Shown piece by piece: positions 10,325-20,343 of a stretch of 36,479 nucleotides of DNA (the stretch's first letter is position 1; each line of letters starts with the position of its first letter). Both the position numbers and the translations under genes were made by a program. The DNA is from Phytophthora quininea. Lineage: Eukaryota > Oomycota > Peronosporomycetes > Peronosporales > Peronosporaceae. The stretch lies in NCBI GenBank assembly GCA_011947345.1, contig JAAVTG010000494.1:1-36479 (forward strand), written 5' to 3'. The notes under the pieces are model-generated. The model had not been told where the DNA came from and ran no database searches. It saw only the letters and a program-made list of their open reading frames with translations.

Positions 10325-11630
10325 TCATCTTGAGCATGTCCGCCGTCCACGGTGTGAAGTTAGCTTTAGCGAGCTAAATTCCAGCACACAAAAGCCCGTC
10401 ATGACCAACACGGAACCAACGATGCACTCCCACGAGAACGACGTATGGTGCACCACAAGGTCCACCAGCGCAGAGACCGGAATTGCGAGCATGAACCCGA
10501 CACTGGTCTCCAATGGCGACGTCCAGCAAATTGAGATCGTCAAGCACACAAAGTTGATGACAAACATGAGGACCGCCACGCTCAACATGAACATTCCCTC
10601 GGGTGTTTCCGGCAGTCCGATCGGTTCGTACAGTGTTGGGAATGGGCTGCATGCGAAAATGACTGTGCCGACCAGCCAGAGCGGGGCGGCAACAACGCCA
10701 CACAAGCCTGAAAACATGAGCAGCGTCGCGATATCGTTCATGTCATCACCCGCGGATTGAGACAGCGCGACTTCAAATATGGCGCTTGTGGCGGCCGCCA
10801 CCAACATCATCAAGCCCGCTACCACGCTGGAATCCGCAAGGCCTTTTGGGTCGCTGCCATCTTGGAACATCACCACCAGAACCACCCCCACAAATGCAGT
10901 CAACACTCCACACAGCTTCTTAATAGAAGCCTTCTCGTGCAGCACGCAGATGGACAAGCAGTAGACGAAGATGGGGATGCTGTTGAGGATGACAGCCCCG
11001 CGGCCACCGTCAAGTTTTTGAACGCCGCGAACCAAAAGTAGTCCGATATCAAGTAAAAAGCGCCGAAGAATGTCGCTAGCCGCAGCAGCTTTGAAAACGG
11101 GATGACCGAGTGACGCTGCATGACGTCAACGACATTGAATCCCGCGTGTCGGTTCTCAGGATCCCCATAGACCCGAAAGTAGACATACATTAACGGCAGG
11201 ATCACCGCCTACAAGTTGCATCGTTAGAAGAGGACAAATAACGGGATTTCCACCAGACACGGACAGGAGCAGCGTGACTGAGGCACATGATGAAGAAAGG
11301 CTTTTGAACTCGATCGCAGTCTGATGAAATGAACAAATCAGGAGCAAGCAAACAAGAGAGTATGTATCCTCACTACCTGCAACCACTGCACAGTTTCCGC
11401 TTGTACAATATTCGAGCAAATGACCACTACAAATCAAAGCACTTTAGTCGGTGCCCACGAGTTCTCCTTCAGCGCTACGTACCCGACAGAGCAACGAAAC
11501 CGAGACGCCTCAAATGGACCGATCGCTGGGTGTCCTGGTCCAGACTCTCGTCGTGATGGTGCAGTAGTTTGGAGAGCTCATTGGCCTGAGGCTTGGGGGC
11601 CGCAAGGACAACTCCTCCGCTAGTCGACAT
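10325..11630 (-). CDS. EamA/DMT-superfamily transporter, copy C
   Basis: Four exons by comparison with the paralogues: 11483-11630, 11377-11426, 11265-11320 and 10325-11208, with three introns of 56 bp each. The N-terminus carries the shared SKLL segment; exon 3 has KPFFIMCLSHA; exon 4 shows RHSVIPF, DYFWFAAFKNLTV, CLSICVLHEKASIK and CWTSPLETSVGF, then a basic tail. About ten hydrophobic helices are expected. The frame is interrupted twice, each time by one missing base: in exon 3 (56 instead of 57 nt) and in a G-run near 11000. The third intron has a less usual donor (GTCCGT). The solute is unknown. The protein is otherwise as well conserved as intact copy B, so the shifts may be sequence errors. 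Confidence 0.8.
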
Positions 11631-11739
11631 GGTCTCTATGATGAAATGATTGGGGAGGGACGAAATGGAACGATGGTTCTGAAATATATGGTGGGTATGC
11701 AACTATAATGATGTCGTCCATCCGTTTTATGTGAGCGGC

Positions 11740-11873
11740 GGCTTTATCCGTTTGCTGTGAACTTTGGCAGATATCGATCGTGTGGTCACGTCTTCCACCA
11801 CGTCTGCATCGAGAAGTGGCTATCGTGGAGCAGCAGCAAGTTTACTTATCCGGTGTGCCCCGTGTGCAGCTAA
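11740..11873 (+). pseudogene. RING-H2 half-domain fragment
   Basis: A short frame ending at TAA 11871-11873 codes the second half of a RING-H2 finger: CGHVFHHVC (C-x-H-x2-H-x2-C), then a 17-residue spacer and CPVC. The first C-x2-C pair and everything upstream are absent. It resembles the RING of the ubiquitin-like/RING family in this window and lies about 140 bp before the N-terminal part of copy D, so it is probably the 3' end of a lost tandem member. Confidence 0.65.
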
Positions 11874-12016
11874 GTGCACAGGTTTTTGGCTTCCAGAGAG
11901 TATCAAGTTGTTGAAAAAGTCTTTTGCGTTTGCGATCCGTTAAGTCTGGAGATTTCGTGTCAAAGTCTTCGCCAAGGTCGTTGGTGTTTACTTGCAAAAG
12001 AGTGGCGAGTATCGCG

Positions 12017-12895
12017 ATTTCGGTTCTCTGGAAGGACGAAGTCGACGAGGAATTTCGAGATGTGGTGGAAGTTGATGCATTGGAGTTGCCTCGTGCCGGC
12101 GCGCGAGTCGGTGACTTGGTTGAGGTCCTTAACGGAACAATCCGCGACCGGGGTCGTCTCTTTCGTGAAGTGAAATCGATTCTGCTCCATGCAATTCGAG
12201 TTCGTGGTGACCGACTGCTCGAGTCCATCCTGTTTGACGTGCCGAACTGCAGTCTACGACTGATTGCGATCATGTGGCTACGAGTTGGCAGCAATGCAAC
12301 TGACATGAAGATCAAAGTTGATACGATGACGGAGAAGTTCATCAAAATCAAGTGCATGGCCACAGATATTGTTGCTTTCGTCAAGGACAAGATTCAAGAC
12401 AGCCACGAAGTCCCCCAGCGAGCAACAGCGTCTTGTCTTTCAAGGACGAAAACTAGAAGATCACCGTTCGCTGTCGTTCTACTCCATTAAAAATGAGATT
12501 ACCATCTACTTGATGTTGATCAAGCGTGGAGGCTACACCCGCAGCGTATTCGCTGATCTCTCGGACAGCTCGAAATTAGGACTGCGTGCGTTTGCTGCGA
12601 GCGGGCCGAGGATTGAATATTGCAGGTCGATGCACGAACTGCACGTGCCCAGCCTCTGGCGAAATGGATCTCCACCGTTTTCGCTACAATGACTTTAACC
12701 TCGTGAGAGACCGCAGTGTTCCCTGTCCGATGTGCAATTCGGAATTCAAACCCGTCACGTGTGGGTTCTACGATTGCATGTGGAGATACGAAGGCATGCG
12801 CTCAAAAGATAAACTTCAGATCACTTCGCCGTGGAATGATGCCAGTGGGGAGCGATATCACGAGTTCGACTCGGCGGGAAGTATTGAATGGGACA
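12017..12895 (+). pseudogene. Ubiquitin-like/RING family gene, copy D, broken and 3'-truncated
   Basis: Homologous to copies A-C. The N-terminal ubiquitin-fold-like segment (VLWKDE, RVGDLVE, LNGTIR), the ubiquitin-like domain (SEQQRLVFQGRKLED) and the Cys-rich domain (CPMC, CGFYDCMWRYEG) are visible in three successive frames, with shifts near 12405 and 12580. The codon where the start would lie is ATT (12017-12019) instead of ATG. The gene stops aligning just after IEWDSLL at about 12895, where the reading passes directly into a POT transporter fragment, so the RING is missing. The lost start, shifts and truncation make this a real pseudogene. Confidence 0.75.
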
Positions 12896-12899
12896 GTCT

Positions 12900-14381
12900 G
12901 CTGTCATGTGCGTGGCGTCGGGCTACTTTTCGGACGAGCGACTCGGGAAGTTCAAGACGCTGGTTTCCATGGCACTGTTCGAGTTGATCGGACTGTTGCT
13001 TGTTGTCATCGCTGCCTTCCCATCGGTGCTCAAACACCTTCAAATCAGCAAAGTCGTCTTCAACACTGGCGGCGTAGCGGCGTCCCAGGTGTGTCTTCAG
13101 GCCACGATCATTTCATACGGGGGCAACCAGTTTTCGCCATCGCGCCCGCAAGCCTGTACTTCAGTGGGCAGTACTGGGGAGCCAACGTCGGCGCTGCCCT
13201 GGGATTCCTCGTCTTTCCGTGGGTTTTGTTCCATGGCATCGGCGCTATCCCCGCAGAGTACGGCTACAGTGTACATAATCGCCTTTGTCGTTGTGCTGGC
13301 CTACGCGGTGCTGCTGTGGGCAACACGGAGGCGCTACGTCGACGTCCCTCCGACTAAACAGTCCATCGCTATGATCATCCACGTGTTGTTTGGGCACGCC
13401 AAGTAGAGTTTCCGCGCCAAGATGGTGGTGGTAGGCGCGTCGATGTACGTTGCCGCCTTCCTCTTCAATATCCTGGCGACAGTTTTGGCGGACGATGGCA
13501 TCGTCGGCCATAACATCTCGTATGTGTTTGATTGTCGCCGCGACTGTGCTCTTGATCGACTTCGGTCAAGACCCCAGCTTCCTGGACGACGACAAAGAAT
13601 TCATGGGCGGGCACTTCAGCCCCACGCTGGAGGACGCCAAGAAAGACGTCCGCGTCCTTCCATTCAACGCCTTCAGCGTCTGCCAGAACCAACGCGGCAA
13701 CAATCCATCCATCGTGCAACAGACCGACACTCGCCTGGGGAGCAGTACTTTCGCCAGTCAGATCCCGGGGCCCATGGTGCAGTCCTTCGATCCCGGCGCG
13801 TCGCTACTGATCATTCCCCTCCTGGAGAAAGTGGTCTTCCCTCTCTACGAGAAGCGCTTCGGAAAGCCACCAAGTCCGCAGGGAAGATCCTCACTGAGTA
13901 CTGCGTGGCGGTCGTCACCATGTTCTGGACTGGCGCGTACGAGGTCATCCGCCGCAGCGCCGGTCCGTTGACGTACGCGGGTCTGAACGGTGAGACGCAG
14001 TTGCTACTGGACGACGACGGCGGCGAAGTCATGAACGAGATTCCGTGGCGGACGGCGATCCCACACTATGTGCTCACTGCGATCCCGTCGTTCGACCTCA
14101 ACTACTCGGAGGTGCCGCAGAGCATGCACAGTACGTCAGTGGCGCTCGGTTTCTTTGTCAACCCGATGGGCAGGTCGCTGTTCTCGATCTTGGTGCTGCT
14201 CTTTGGCAAGTTCATCCCGGCTGACTTGAACGACGGCCACCGCGAGTATTTGTTCTTTACACTCGGAGCGCTCATGGTCGTCAACATTCTCGCGTACGTG
14301 GTGGTGGTGAACCAAATGCAGTTCGGCATGCACTCCAGACAGAGCAAAGAGGTCGATACGCCCGCACGCAGCTCAGTCTAA
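12900..14381 (+). pseudogene. POT/PTR-family proton-coupled oligopeptide transporter, 5'-truncated
   Basis: Membrane segments and landmarks match the oomycete POT (SLC15-like) family: SDERLGKFKT near the start, QYWGANVGAALGF, GGHFSPTLEDAKKDVR, QIPGPMVQSFDP, TMFWTGAYE, YSEVPQSM, and a long C-terminal helix region ending at TAA 14379-14381. The first helices and the start codon are missing, replaced by the ubiquitin-like/RING fragment. There are at least four shifts and an in-frame TAG near 13404, and the segment before YSEVPQS is shortened relative to the family. The protein would have imported di- and tripeptides across the plasma membrane with protons; it cannot do so now. Confidence 0.85.
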
Positions 14382-14521
14382 GTAGTTGAAGTGACCAGAA
14401 CGTGGGGTTGGAATCATGCAACATAAATATTGACCATGTGACGCATACACTTTTGTGGCATTTACTTACTGAGATCAAGTCAATTTGTGACCCTTTCACA
14501 ATAGCGATCTTCCGCTTTGCA

Positions 14522-15816
14522 ATGCCCACGATCGCGATGAACGAACGCTCCAAGCTGCTGCAGCCGAGCGAGGACACGGCCACCAAGCGGCGGCTGCACA
14601 CCCGCCACGTGGGTCTCGTCGCTCTCTTCGGTGCGACAGCAACCGACCCGTGCACTGCAAGAAGAGACGGTTCGATTGACGTATCACACAATTGTTGCAG
14701 CATTGGTCTGGTCCTGGGTATTGCAGTCCGAAGCCTCGCAGGCACTTCAGGTAGGATAGAGTGAAGTACTTGTCAAAGGCTGTGTTGTGCTGATGCTGTT
14801 GCTGTGGTCGACAGGATGCTGTTCGCTTCGACAAGCCCTTCTTCATTGTATGTTTTAACCACACAGCAACGGTAGGCAGCAACTTCCTAGCTGGTCTTAA
14901 CAAAAGATGCTAAGCATGACTGTGTAGGGTGTTGTGCTGCCGCTGGTGTTTGCTTTCCACCGCGTCTTCGGGACCAGTGAGGACAAATGCGCAGGCCTGG
15001 ACGTCGTGGGGTGCTCAGACGCCACTCGGTGCTCCCGTTCGACAGACTGTGTCGGATTGCGGCCTGTCTGAGCCTCTTCTACCTGTTTGCAGACTACTTT
15101 TGGTACGCGGCGTTGACCAACGTCAGCGTGACGGCCGGCACCGCCATCTTCAACTGCTCACCGCTCTTCGTCTACTGCTTCTCCATCTGCTTCTTGCACG
15201 AGCGGTTGTCGTTCGGAAAGATGTGTGGGATGTTGATCTCCTGACCGGGGTCACGCTTGTGGTGCTGTTCCAGGATGGCAGCAGCGTGGACGCGATCGTC
15301 GGTACGAGTTTGGTCGCTGGGCTGTTTGTGGTGGTCTCGGCGGCGCTGTACGGCGGCTATGAAGTGGCCATTCGTGTTGCCGTGGGAGACGACATCACCG
15401 ACACGTCGACGCTGTTGACGATGACTGGACTCTCGGGGCTTTTCACTATTCCGCTGTGGGTCGTCGGCAGTTTTCTGTTAGCCTGCAGCCCCATCTCTTC
15501 ATTACACGAGCCGCTCGGGTTTCCTGTCTCTGGTGGTGGAGTTTTCCTGTTGCTGCTCAGCGGTATGATGGCGGTGGTGTTCAACATTTTCCTCCCGTTG
15601 TCGCTGTGCTGGACATCGCCGTTGGAGACGAGTGTCGGTGTGATGCTCACAATCCCCTTGTCGGGTGTGCTCGATACGCTGCTGCACCATACGTCCTTCT
15701 CGTGGGAATGCATCGTGGGGTCTGGATTGGTGATGAGTGGCTTTGGCATCTTGGAGTACAGCAACGAGCAGACAGCGAAGCACCAACACGACCACAGGAC
15801 TGCAGATATGGTTTAG
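14522..15816 (+). CDS. EamA/DMT-superfamily transporter, copy D
   Basis: The only plus-strand copy and the one that best shows the ancestral gene structure. The exons are 14522-14630, 14701-14750, 14815-14871 and 14928-15816, all with GT-AG introns (70, 64 and 56 bp). Landmarks are RSKLL at the N-terminus, FDKPFFIVCFNH in exon 3, RRHSVLPFDR, DYFWYAALTNVSV, FCFSICFLHERLSF and CWTSPLETSVG. About ten hydrophobic helices in two EamA repeats are expected. Exon 4 is interrupted twice, in a G-run near 14985 and near 15240, each consistent with one missing base. The spacer to the POT pseudogene is 140 bp. The substrate is unknown. Confidence 0.8.
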
Positions 15817-15894
15817 TTAATCCGATCAATATCCCAGGGTATAGCATTTAGTAGATTGCTGTAATTGCAGGCAATGACGTTGCCGCCTTAGAAA

Positions 15895-17358
15895 GTCAAC
15901 GTTGCATGGTTCCACTTCTGATCGATGGGAATCCTCGTCTCCTACGACATTTAGCGCTCTGCACTTGCGCCTCGACGGCAGCAGATCGGACAGCTGAAGC
16001 TCAATCCCTTCTTGACACAACGAGCAACCAACGCGGCGACGCACGCGCGGTGGAAGCTGTGGCCGCAGTGGACCTTGACAATCGAGCCGGTCGGGGACGA
16101 CCCGAACTTGGACCAGCAGATGCAGCAAATGTCGTCGTCGCTCACGGTAAACCCACTCGATGCAAGTCGCTGAGGTTTGAGGACGGGCAAGTCTTTCGTC
16201 GACTTGGCCGCAACCAGCAGCGTCTCCCACTTGACGCAGCCGTAGCTTTCGTCGGCGTCGAAGCGGTGATACTTCCGATCCCCGATCGCCAATTTCCACG
16301 GCGACGAGACCGCTAGACTGTCGCCCGACTGGATGCCTTCGAACTTCCAGACGCACTTGTAGAGACCACACGTGATCGGCTTCACCTTCATGCGGCACAT
16401 CGGACACGGCACCGATCCGTCTCGCATGAGGTTGAACGTCTTGAAGTGCTTGGGGTGGAGCACCAGTTGGTCGAAGGCGACGCAGGAGCGGGTCTTGCAG
16501 CGTCCCTCGATGTTGAGGCCTTCGCTGCACATTCGCCACTTCGGAGCCGCGTCGGAGAACTCCTGCTTGGTCAGTAGCTCGTCGTCGGTGAGATCGGCAA
16601 ACATTCGGCTCGGGATCCAGCCTCCAAGCAAGCGGAGCGACAAGTGGAAGGTGCTCTCGCTCCGAATGGCGTACTCCGACAACAGCTTGTCGTCTCGGAG
16701 CGATTTCCCGGCGTAGGTCAGCTGCTGGTGCTCTGCTGGAATGCCCTCTCTGCGCTCGACTTTGACTTTGACGTCGTCGATGGTGTCGCTCGGCAAACAC
16801 CCGACCGTGATCGTCTTCCCCGTCAACGTCGTGACAAACACCACCGTCTCGGCGATGTCGTCCTTGCAGACAAGATTTCGCGTCGTCACAACTAAGCGGG
16901 GGCAGTCTCCACCCAGTTCAGGGATCAAAGCTGCCAACTTCCGATCGTCCGACAAGCGAGTGCCATACAGCTGAAGCGACCTCACTTCTTCAGTATGAGC
17001 ACGCAGCTCCTTGTTCAGGGCTCCGACGAGATCGCCTACGCGAGCTCTCGGTGGAAGGTCATCAAGAAGAACGTTCAACACGGCTTTCGCTCCTTGGGTA
17101 TCATCACCTCGCCACAAGACAGGAAGCGACATGTTCGCGCAAGAAAGTTTTGGGAATGTGACCAATTTACAGCACAGGATGGAAGTTGACTAACCAACCA
17201 ACAAAAACTTCATGTTCTTCATTTGGTCTTGCTTGTCTTTGTGCTGCCAGGAACAATTGATCGGCAACCGATCAACGTTGTTGTCTACAACAATCCGCGG
17301 CAAATGGGGCAACTCGGCAGTGCCAAATTGCCCACCCAGGGACACAATTTCGATGGAA
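15895..17358. repeat. Segmental duplication, copy 1
   Basis: This segment of about 1.46 kb matches 26041-27510 in the same orientation. It covers copy A, its promoter and the last part of an upstream RING remnant. I counted seven base differences within the coding part. Identity ends abruptly at both sides. Confidence 0.85.
15951..17132 (-). CDS. Ubiquitin-like/RING-H2 fusion protein, copy A (intact)
   Basis: A 393-residue intact frame. Residues 1-90 look like a diverged ubiquitin fold. Residues 97-171 closely resemble ubiquitin: TLTGKTI, an AGK equivalent to Lys48, a terminal LRLLGG. Relative to ubiquitin, Ile44 is Thr, Phe45 is Tyr and Val70 is Ser. Residues 200-300 form a Cys-rich domain (CKTRSC, CPMC, CGLYKC, then WKFEG) with likely zinc ligands. 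Residues 336-384 are a RING-H2 with all eight ligands (C336, C339, C356, H358, H361, C364, C381, C384). The RING predicts E3 ubiquitin ligase activity; the internal ubiquitin-like domain may bind ubiquitin receptors or the proteasome, or may be modified. No signal peptide or membrane helix is seen. It has no introns. It is more than 99% identical to copy B. Confidence 0.85.
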   Translation of the reverse strand: MSLPVLWRGDDTQGAKAVLNVLLDDLPPRARVGDLVGALNKELRAHTEEVRSLQLYGTRLSDDRKLAALIPELGGDCPRLVVTTRNLVCKDDIAETVVFVTTLTGKTITVGCLPSDTIDDVKVKVERREGIPAEHQQLTYAGKSLRDDKLLSEYAIRSESTFHLSLRLLGGWIPSRMFADLTDDELLTKQEFSDAAPKWRMCSEGLNIEGRCKTRSCVAFDQLVLHPKHFKTFNLMRDGSVPCPMCRMKVKPITCGLYKCVWKFEGIQSGDSLAVSSPWKLAIGDRKYHRFDADESYGCVKWETLLVAAKSTKDLPVLKPQRLASSGFTVSDDDICCICWSKFGSSPTGSIVKVHCGHSFHRACVAALVARCVKKGLSFSCPICCRRGASAER

Positions 17359-17450
17359 TCGGTGTCCGCAAGGGTGTGTGATAATCGGTTGCGCTGTGGG
17401 ATCAATTGGAGACCAATACGTAACACATACACCGGTCTGGAGTTCGTTTG
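17285..17450 (-). pseudogene. RING-H2 remnant of a ubiquitin-like/RING gene
   Basis: On the minus strand a RING tail is visible: CGHRFHRNC, then a shifted frame giving SCPICRGLL and a stop at 17285-17287. The first ligand pair is degraded (the second Cys is Tyr) and upstream sequence does not match the family. The downstream 75 bp are identical to the end of copy G because both lie in the segmental duplication. Confidence 0.6.
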
Positions 17451-17686
17451 GCAACCTTTGCTTCACTTCTCGACTTCGCCACGATAGGTGACTCATGTCA
17501 AGAGATGAGTCAGGCACGAGACTCATGAAGAGGTTGCTGTGATCAAGGATAACATCCCTTGAAATCCCTCGCAGAGTATCGAAACACCATGAGCCGCAGG
17601 CTTGAGCTTGATGTTTGTTCAAAGCTCCGTAAGACCACAATGCTAGGAACAGCATCGTCTAGCGCTGTACGAGTTCACTTTTCGTT

Positions 17687-18785
17687 TTGCAGGCGGATAC
17701 AGCAGCTCCAATTGGAGAGATCGTCACGCCTTTGACTTCCACCCTGGTTTATGCTGACCTGTACCGGGCTCAAGAGCTCCAAGGATCAGCATCGCTACTG
17801 CCACACTTCCCATTTTGCTTGACAAGCCACAATGTCTACCCAGACCCAAAGCATCTCAACCACGCTCACCCCGAGACCGTGAAAAACGCGTTGCTGCAAG
17901 AAGTGCATCATGCAAGCTTCGGCCACCCTGAACTGCGGGGCGTGCTTTCGCCCACGACCTATCCACCGATCCCAGTGCTCCCAGTCGAGGACTGCGCCTT
18001 GAAAGCCGATCCAACATTCAAGAATCTCCTCGCCAACGCGACAGTGAAGCACCTGGAGCCTACCATTGGCACGGAGCTGATTGGTATTTAACTGCACGAA
18101 GGACGAGCTGGCACTACTTGTCGTGAACCGAGGTGTCGTGTTCTTCCGCAACCAGGAGCTCTCGGCCCAGCAGCAGCAGCTAGCATTGGGTCAATACTAT
18201 GGCCCCTCCACATCCAGCAGACCTTGGCCCACACGGCCAAGGGCCTGGAGATGCACGTGGTCGAGAATGATGTTAAGGGTAGTCCGGCGGTCATGCAGCG
18301 CCAGTTTTACGATCAGCGCGTGGCATTCGGTGTGTCCTACGAGCGCCAGGTATTATCGAACATTGTTTTTTATGCTGTGAGTACTAATCGAGTTCGAATG
18401 GTGCCGATATTTGCAGCCTCCGTCTTACACAATCTTCAAAGTGCTCACCACGCCGGAGGTTGGAGGCGACACACTCTGGGCCGATGGATACGCGGCCTAA
18501 GATCGACTAACGCCCCCATTCAGGAAGTTTGTGGAGGGGCTAGTTGCGCTCCACAGCGGAACGTAAGTGCGATCGCCAAACGTATCAAGAATCTGTCCTC
18601 TGCTGAGGCATTGTAGTGCGTCGTCGATATTAACCATGGTTTGGTGCAGATGCTGTGCTGAGGTTCCTGTACCGCCATATCACGGAAGGCCACGAGTTCC
18701 AAGTCCGCCTTACTCCGTGGCTACCTGGGGTAACTGCTCCACGTTTCACTACCTCATGGGGGTCCGTACTTCGACCCTGATGTAG
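17687..18785 (+). pseudogene. TauD/TfdA-type Fe(II)/2-oxoglutarate dioxygenase, dead
   Basis: The order of blocks matches the fungal sulfonate/taurine dioxygenase type: VKHLEPTIGTEL, KDELALLVVNRGVVFFRNQ, a GPLHI region, a degraded WHSD iron-binding motif followed by VSYERQ, GGDTLWADGYAA, PPFRKFVEGL and a C-terminal RFLYRHI. Likely introns lie at 18354-18416 and about 18560-18648. The first ATG is missing: the frame begins at what looks like an acceptor (TTTTGCAG). Shifts occur near 18085 and 18205. The HxD motif cannot be read in one frame, a TAA replaces a Tyr codon near 18500, about 40 residues before RFLYRHI are absent, and the expected WDN near the end reads WGN. These enzymes release sulfite from organosulfonates; this copy cannot. 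Confidence 0.8.
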
Positions 18786-18874
18786 TAGCTCAACCAACTT
18801 TGGGGGCGATTAACGATAAGCATAATTCACTTGTGGTTTTATCGCGAGGGCTAACGAAGCTCGTCTAGTTCTTC

Positions 18875-19646
18875 TTAAACGTTGACGGCGTCCAAGTACG
18901 AAATCGTGGCGAGGGCGTCGTTGTAAGTGATAGATGTGTCAGGCTTGGCCCAGCCCTCGGGGAACATTTCCTGCAGGAAAAAGTTGGCGACGAAAGTCGT
19001 AGCCGTCGAGTTGCCGTTCTCCTCCGAACCCGCGCAGGAACAGAGCTGCCTCCGCCCCGGCGATAAAGGCCGGTGTTGTGCCGAAGTCGAACTCGGGGTT
19101 GTGTTCCTCACCCCACGCCACTCGAGCAGCGCGGATTTCGGCGACGTCCGTCACATTCACCGAGCCGTCGATGCCGTACTTGAGCACGTCATTGATGAGA
19201 CCCGGAGTAATGAGGTACGGGTCCACGCCGAAGTACGAGTCGATGCGAGCCAGCGAGGCGTCGTGCTCCACTTGGTCGTTGTGCTTGGACAAGTCGTTCA
19301 TGTCGAACACGTCCGGCGATAGTCCTCCCATCACGGACGCCAGGTCCTCAGCAATGTTGAACTTGTCCATGACGACCGCCAGTGCCTGGTCCACCGTGAT
19401 GTTCTTGCCGTCTCGGGGCAGGTACCCGTGGTTGGCGAGGGTGTTCATGGCGGGGCACGGCGACCGACGGAACGGAGCAGTGGAATTCACGGCACCCGAC
19501 GTGAGGTACGTCGGTGGACGGTAGTACTCGCCCTCGGCCAAAGCGGTCGCTTCAGCGAGAGCAGCTTCAGCTTCGGCTTCCGTGTAGCCGTACGCCACCC
19601 CGAAGGTAGCAGCAACGAAAGCAAGTGACGTCGTGAAGGAGACCAT
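18875..19646 (-). CDS. Secreted heme-thiolate peroxygenase (chloroperoxidase family), copy 1
   Basis: A short-type unspecific peroxygenase/chloroperoxidase. Residues 1-20 are a signal peptide. The proximal heme-ligand motif SPCPAMNTLANHG gives Cys64, and the acid-base motif EHD lies near residue 127. Two N-glycosylation sequons (NST, NIT) are visible. Such enzymes use H2O2 to oxidise or halogenate organic compounds outside the cell and are abundant in fungi and oomycetes. Near 19035 one base appears to be missing in a G-rich run: the frame leaves the family, while the correct C-terminus (EGWAKPDTSITY...) continues in another frame to the stop at 18875. It lies tandem with copy 2. A strong initiator lies 60-75 bp upstream of the ATG at 19646. 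Confidence 0.85.
19273..19490. repeat. Gene-conversion tract, copy 1
   Basis: These 218 bp are identical to 20744-20961 except for one base (19301, T against G), while the peroxygenase genes on both sides are clearly diverged. The tract covers the region from the heme-ligand Cys motif to just before the EHD motif. Confidence 0.9.
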
Positions 19647-19705
19647 GGCGAAGGTGTGGAAGCTTGGAAGCAAAGGGAGCTGGCTGGTAATTTGTTCTTG
19701 CGAGC

Positions 19706-19721
19706 AAATTGGAGAATGAGA
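19706..19721 (-). promoter_or_regulatory. Oomycete initiator of peroxygenase copy 1
   Basis: The minus strand reads TCTCATTCTCCAATTT, matching GCTCATTYYNCAWTTT at all but the first position. It lies 60-75 bp upstream of the start at 19646. Confidence 0.7.
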
Positions 19722-20343
19722 TCGATCGCAGCGGTCGAGTCCAATCTAGGCCATGATCAGCACGACTAGCGACACAGCGATGTATACCATGAGGCGGTCA
19801 CTGCAACAAGGGACAGTATCGCCTGACAAGGAGCTTGATGCACAGCGTAGCCCAGCCCAGACATTGCACACGGAGGGACACAACTCGGGTGCCTTTACTG
19901 GTGCTCACGTCAATGCAGCGCGTCGGCAAAATGTCCGAAGGTAGGCTGGATCCGACCCACGAACGGTGGTCTACACATACACGTTGATGGTGCTACTTGC
20001 AGCGTCGATCCCATCGAACCGCCAGGAAGGCGTTGCGGCGAGACGAGCAGTGCGCAGTGTAGCTGTGGCCTGCACCATCAGAATCTTGGATTTTGTTACG
20101 CATGGTCCTGCTCCACCCAGCAGCCGATGCGCGACTGGCGCGTTGGTGACAGCTCACTTGAGCCCGGACCTCCCAAACGCCACAACGCGACGAGAAGATC
20201 AGCTCGACCCAAGGCAACGTTCCCGAGGTCGCTGCTTGTACACGGCGAGTAGGTTGGAATGGCTGATGACGCCAATAGCACGCCGTGGTGAAGGATCATG
20301 TTATCGAGAAAAAAATGCCTTTTGCTCTACGGTCCTCCGCTGC
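19722..20343. other. Intergenic spacer between the peroxygenases
   Basis: Upstream of copy 1 and downstream of copy 2. The open frames here have no recognisable domain and no initiator; I see no gene. Confidence 0.45.

Noticed and set aside
15826..16800. A 324-residue minus-strand frame and its twin at 26043-26945
   Set aside because: They overlap the ubiquitin-like/RING copies A and B in another frame, are extremely Arg-rich and contain no domain.
15951..17132. Polyubiquitin gene
   Set aside because: There is one ubiquitin-like domain with altered surface residues, fused in frame to a Cys-rich domain and a RING, not a head-to-tail repeat.
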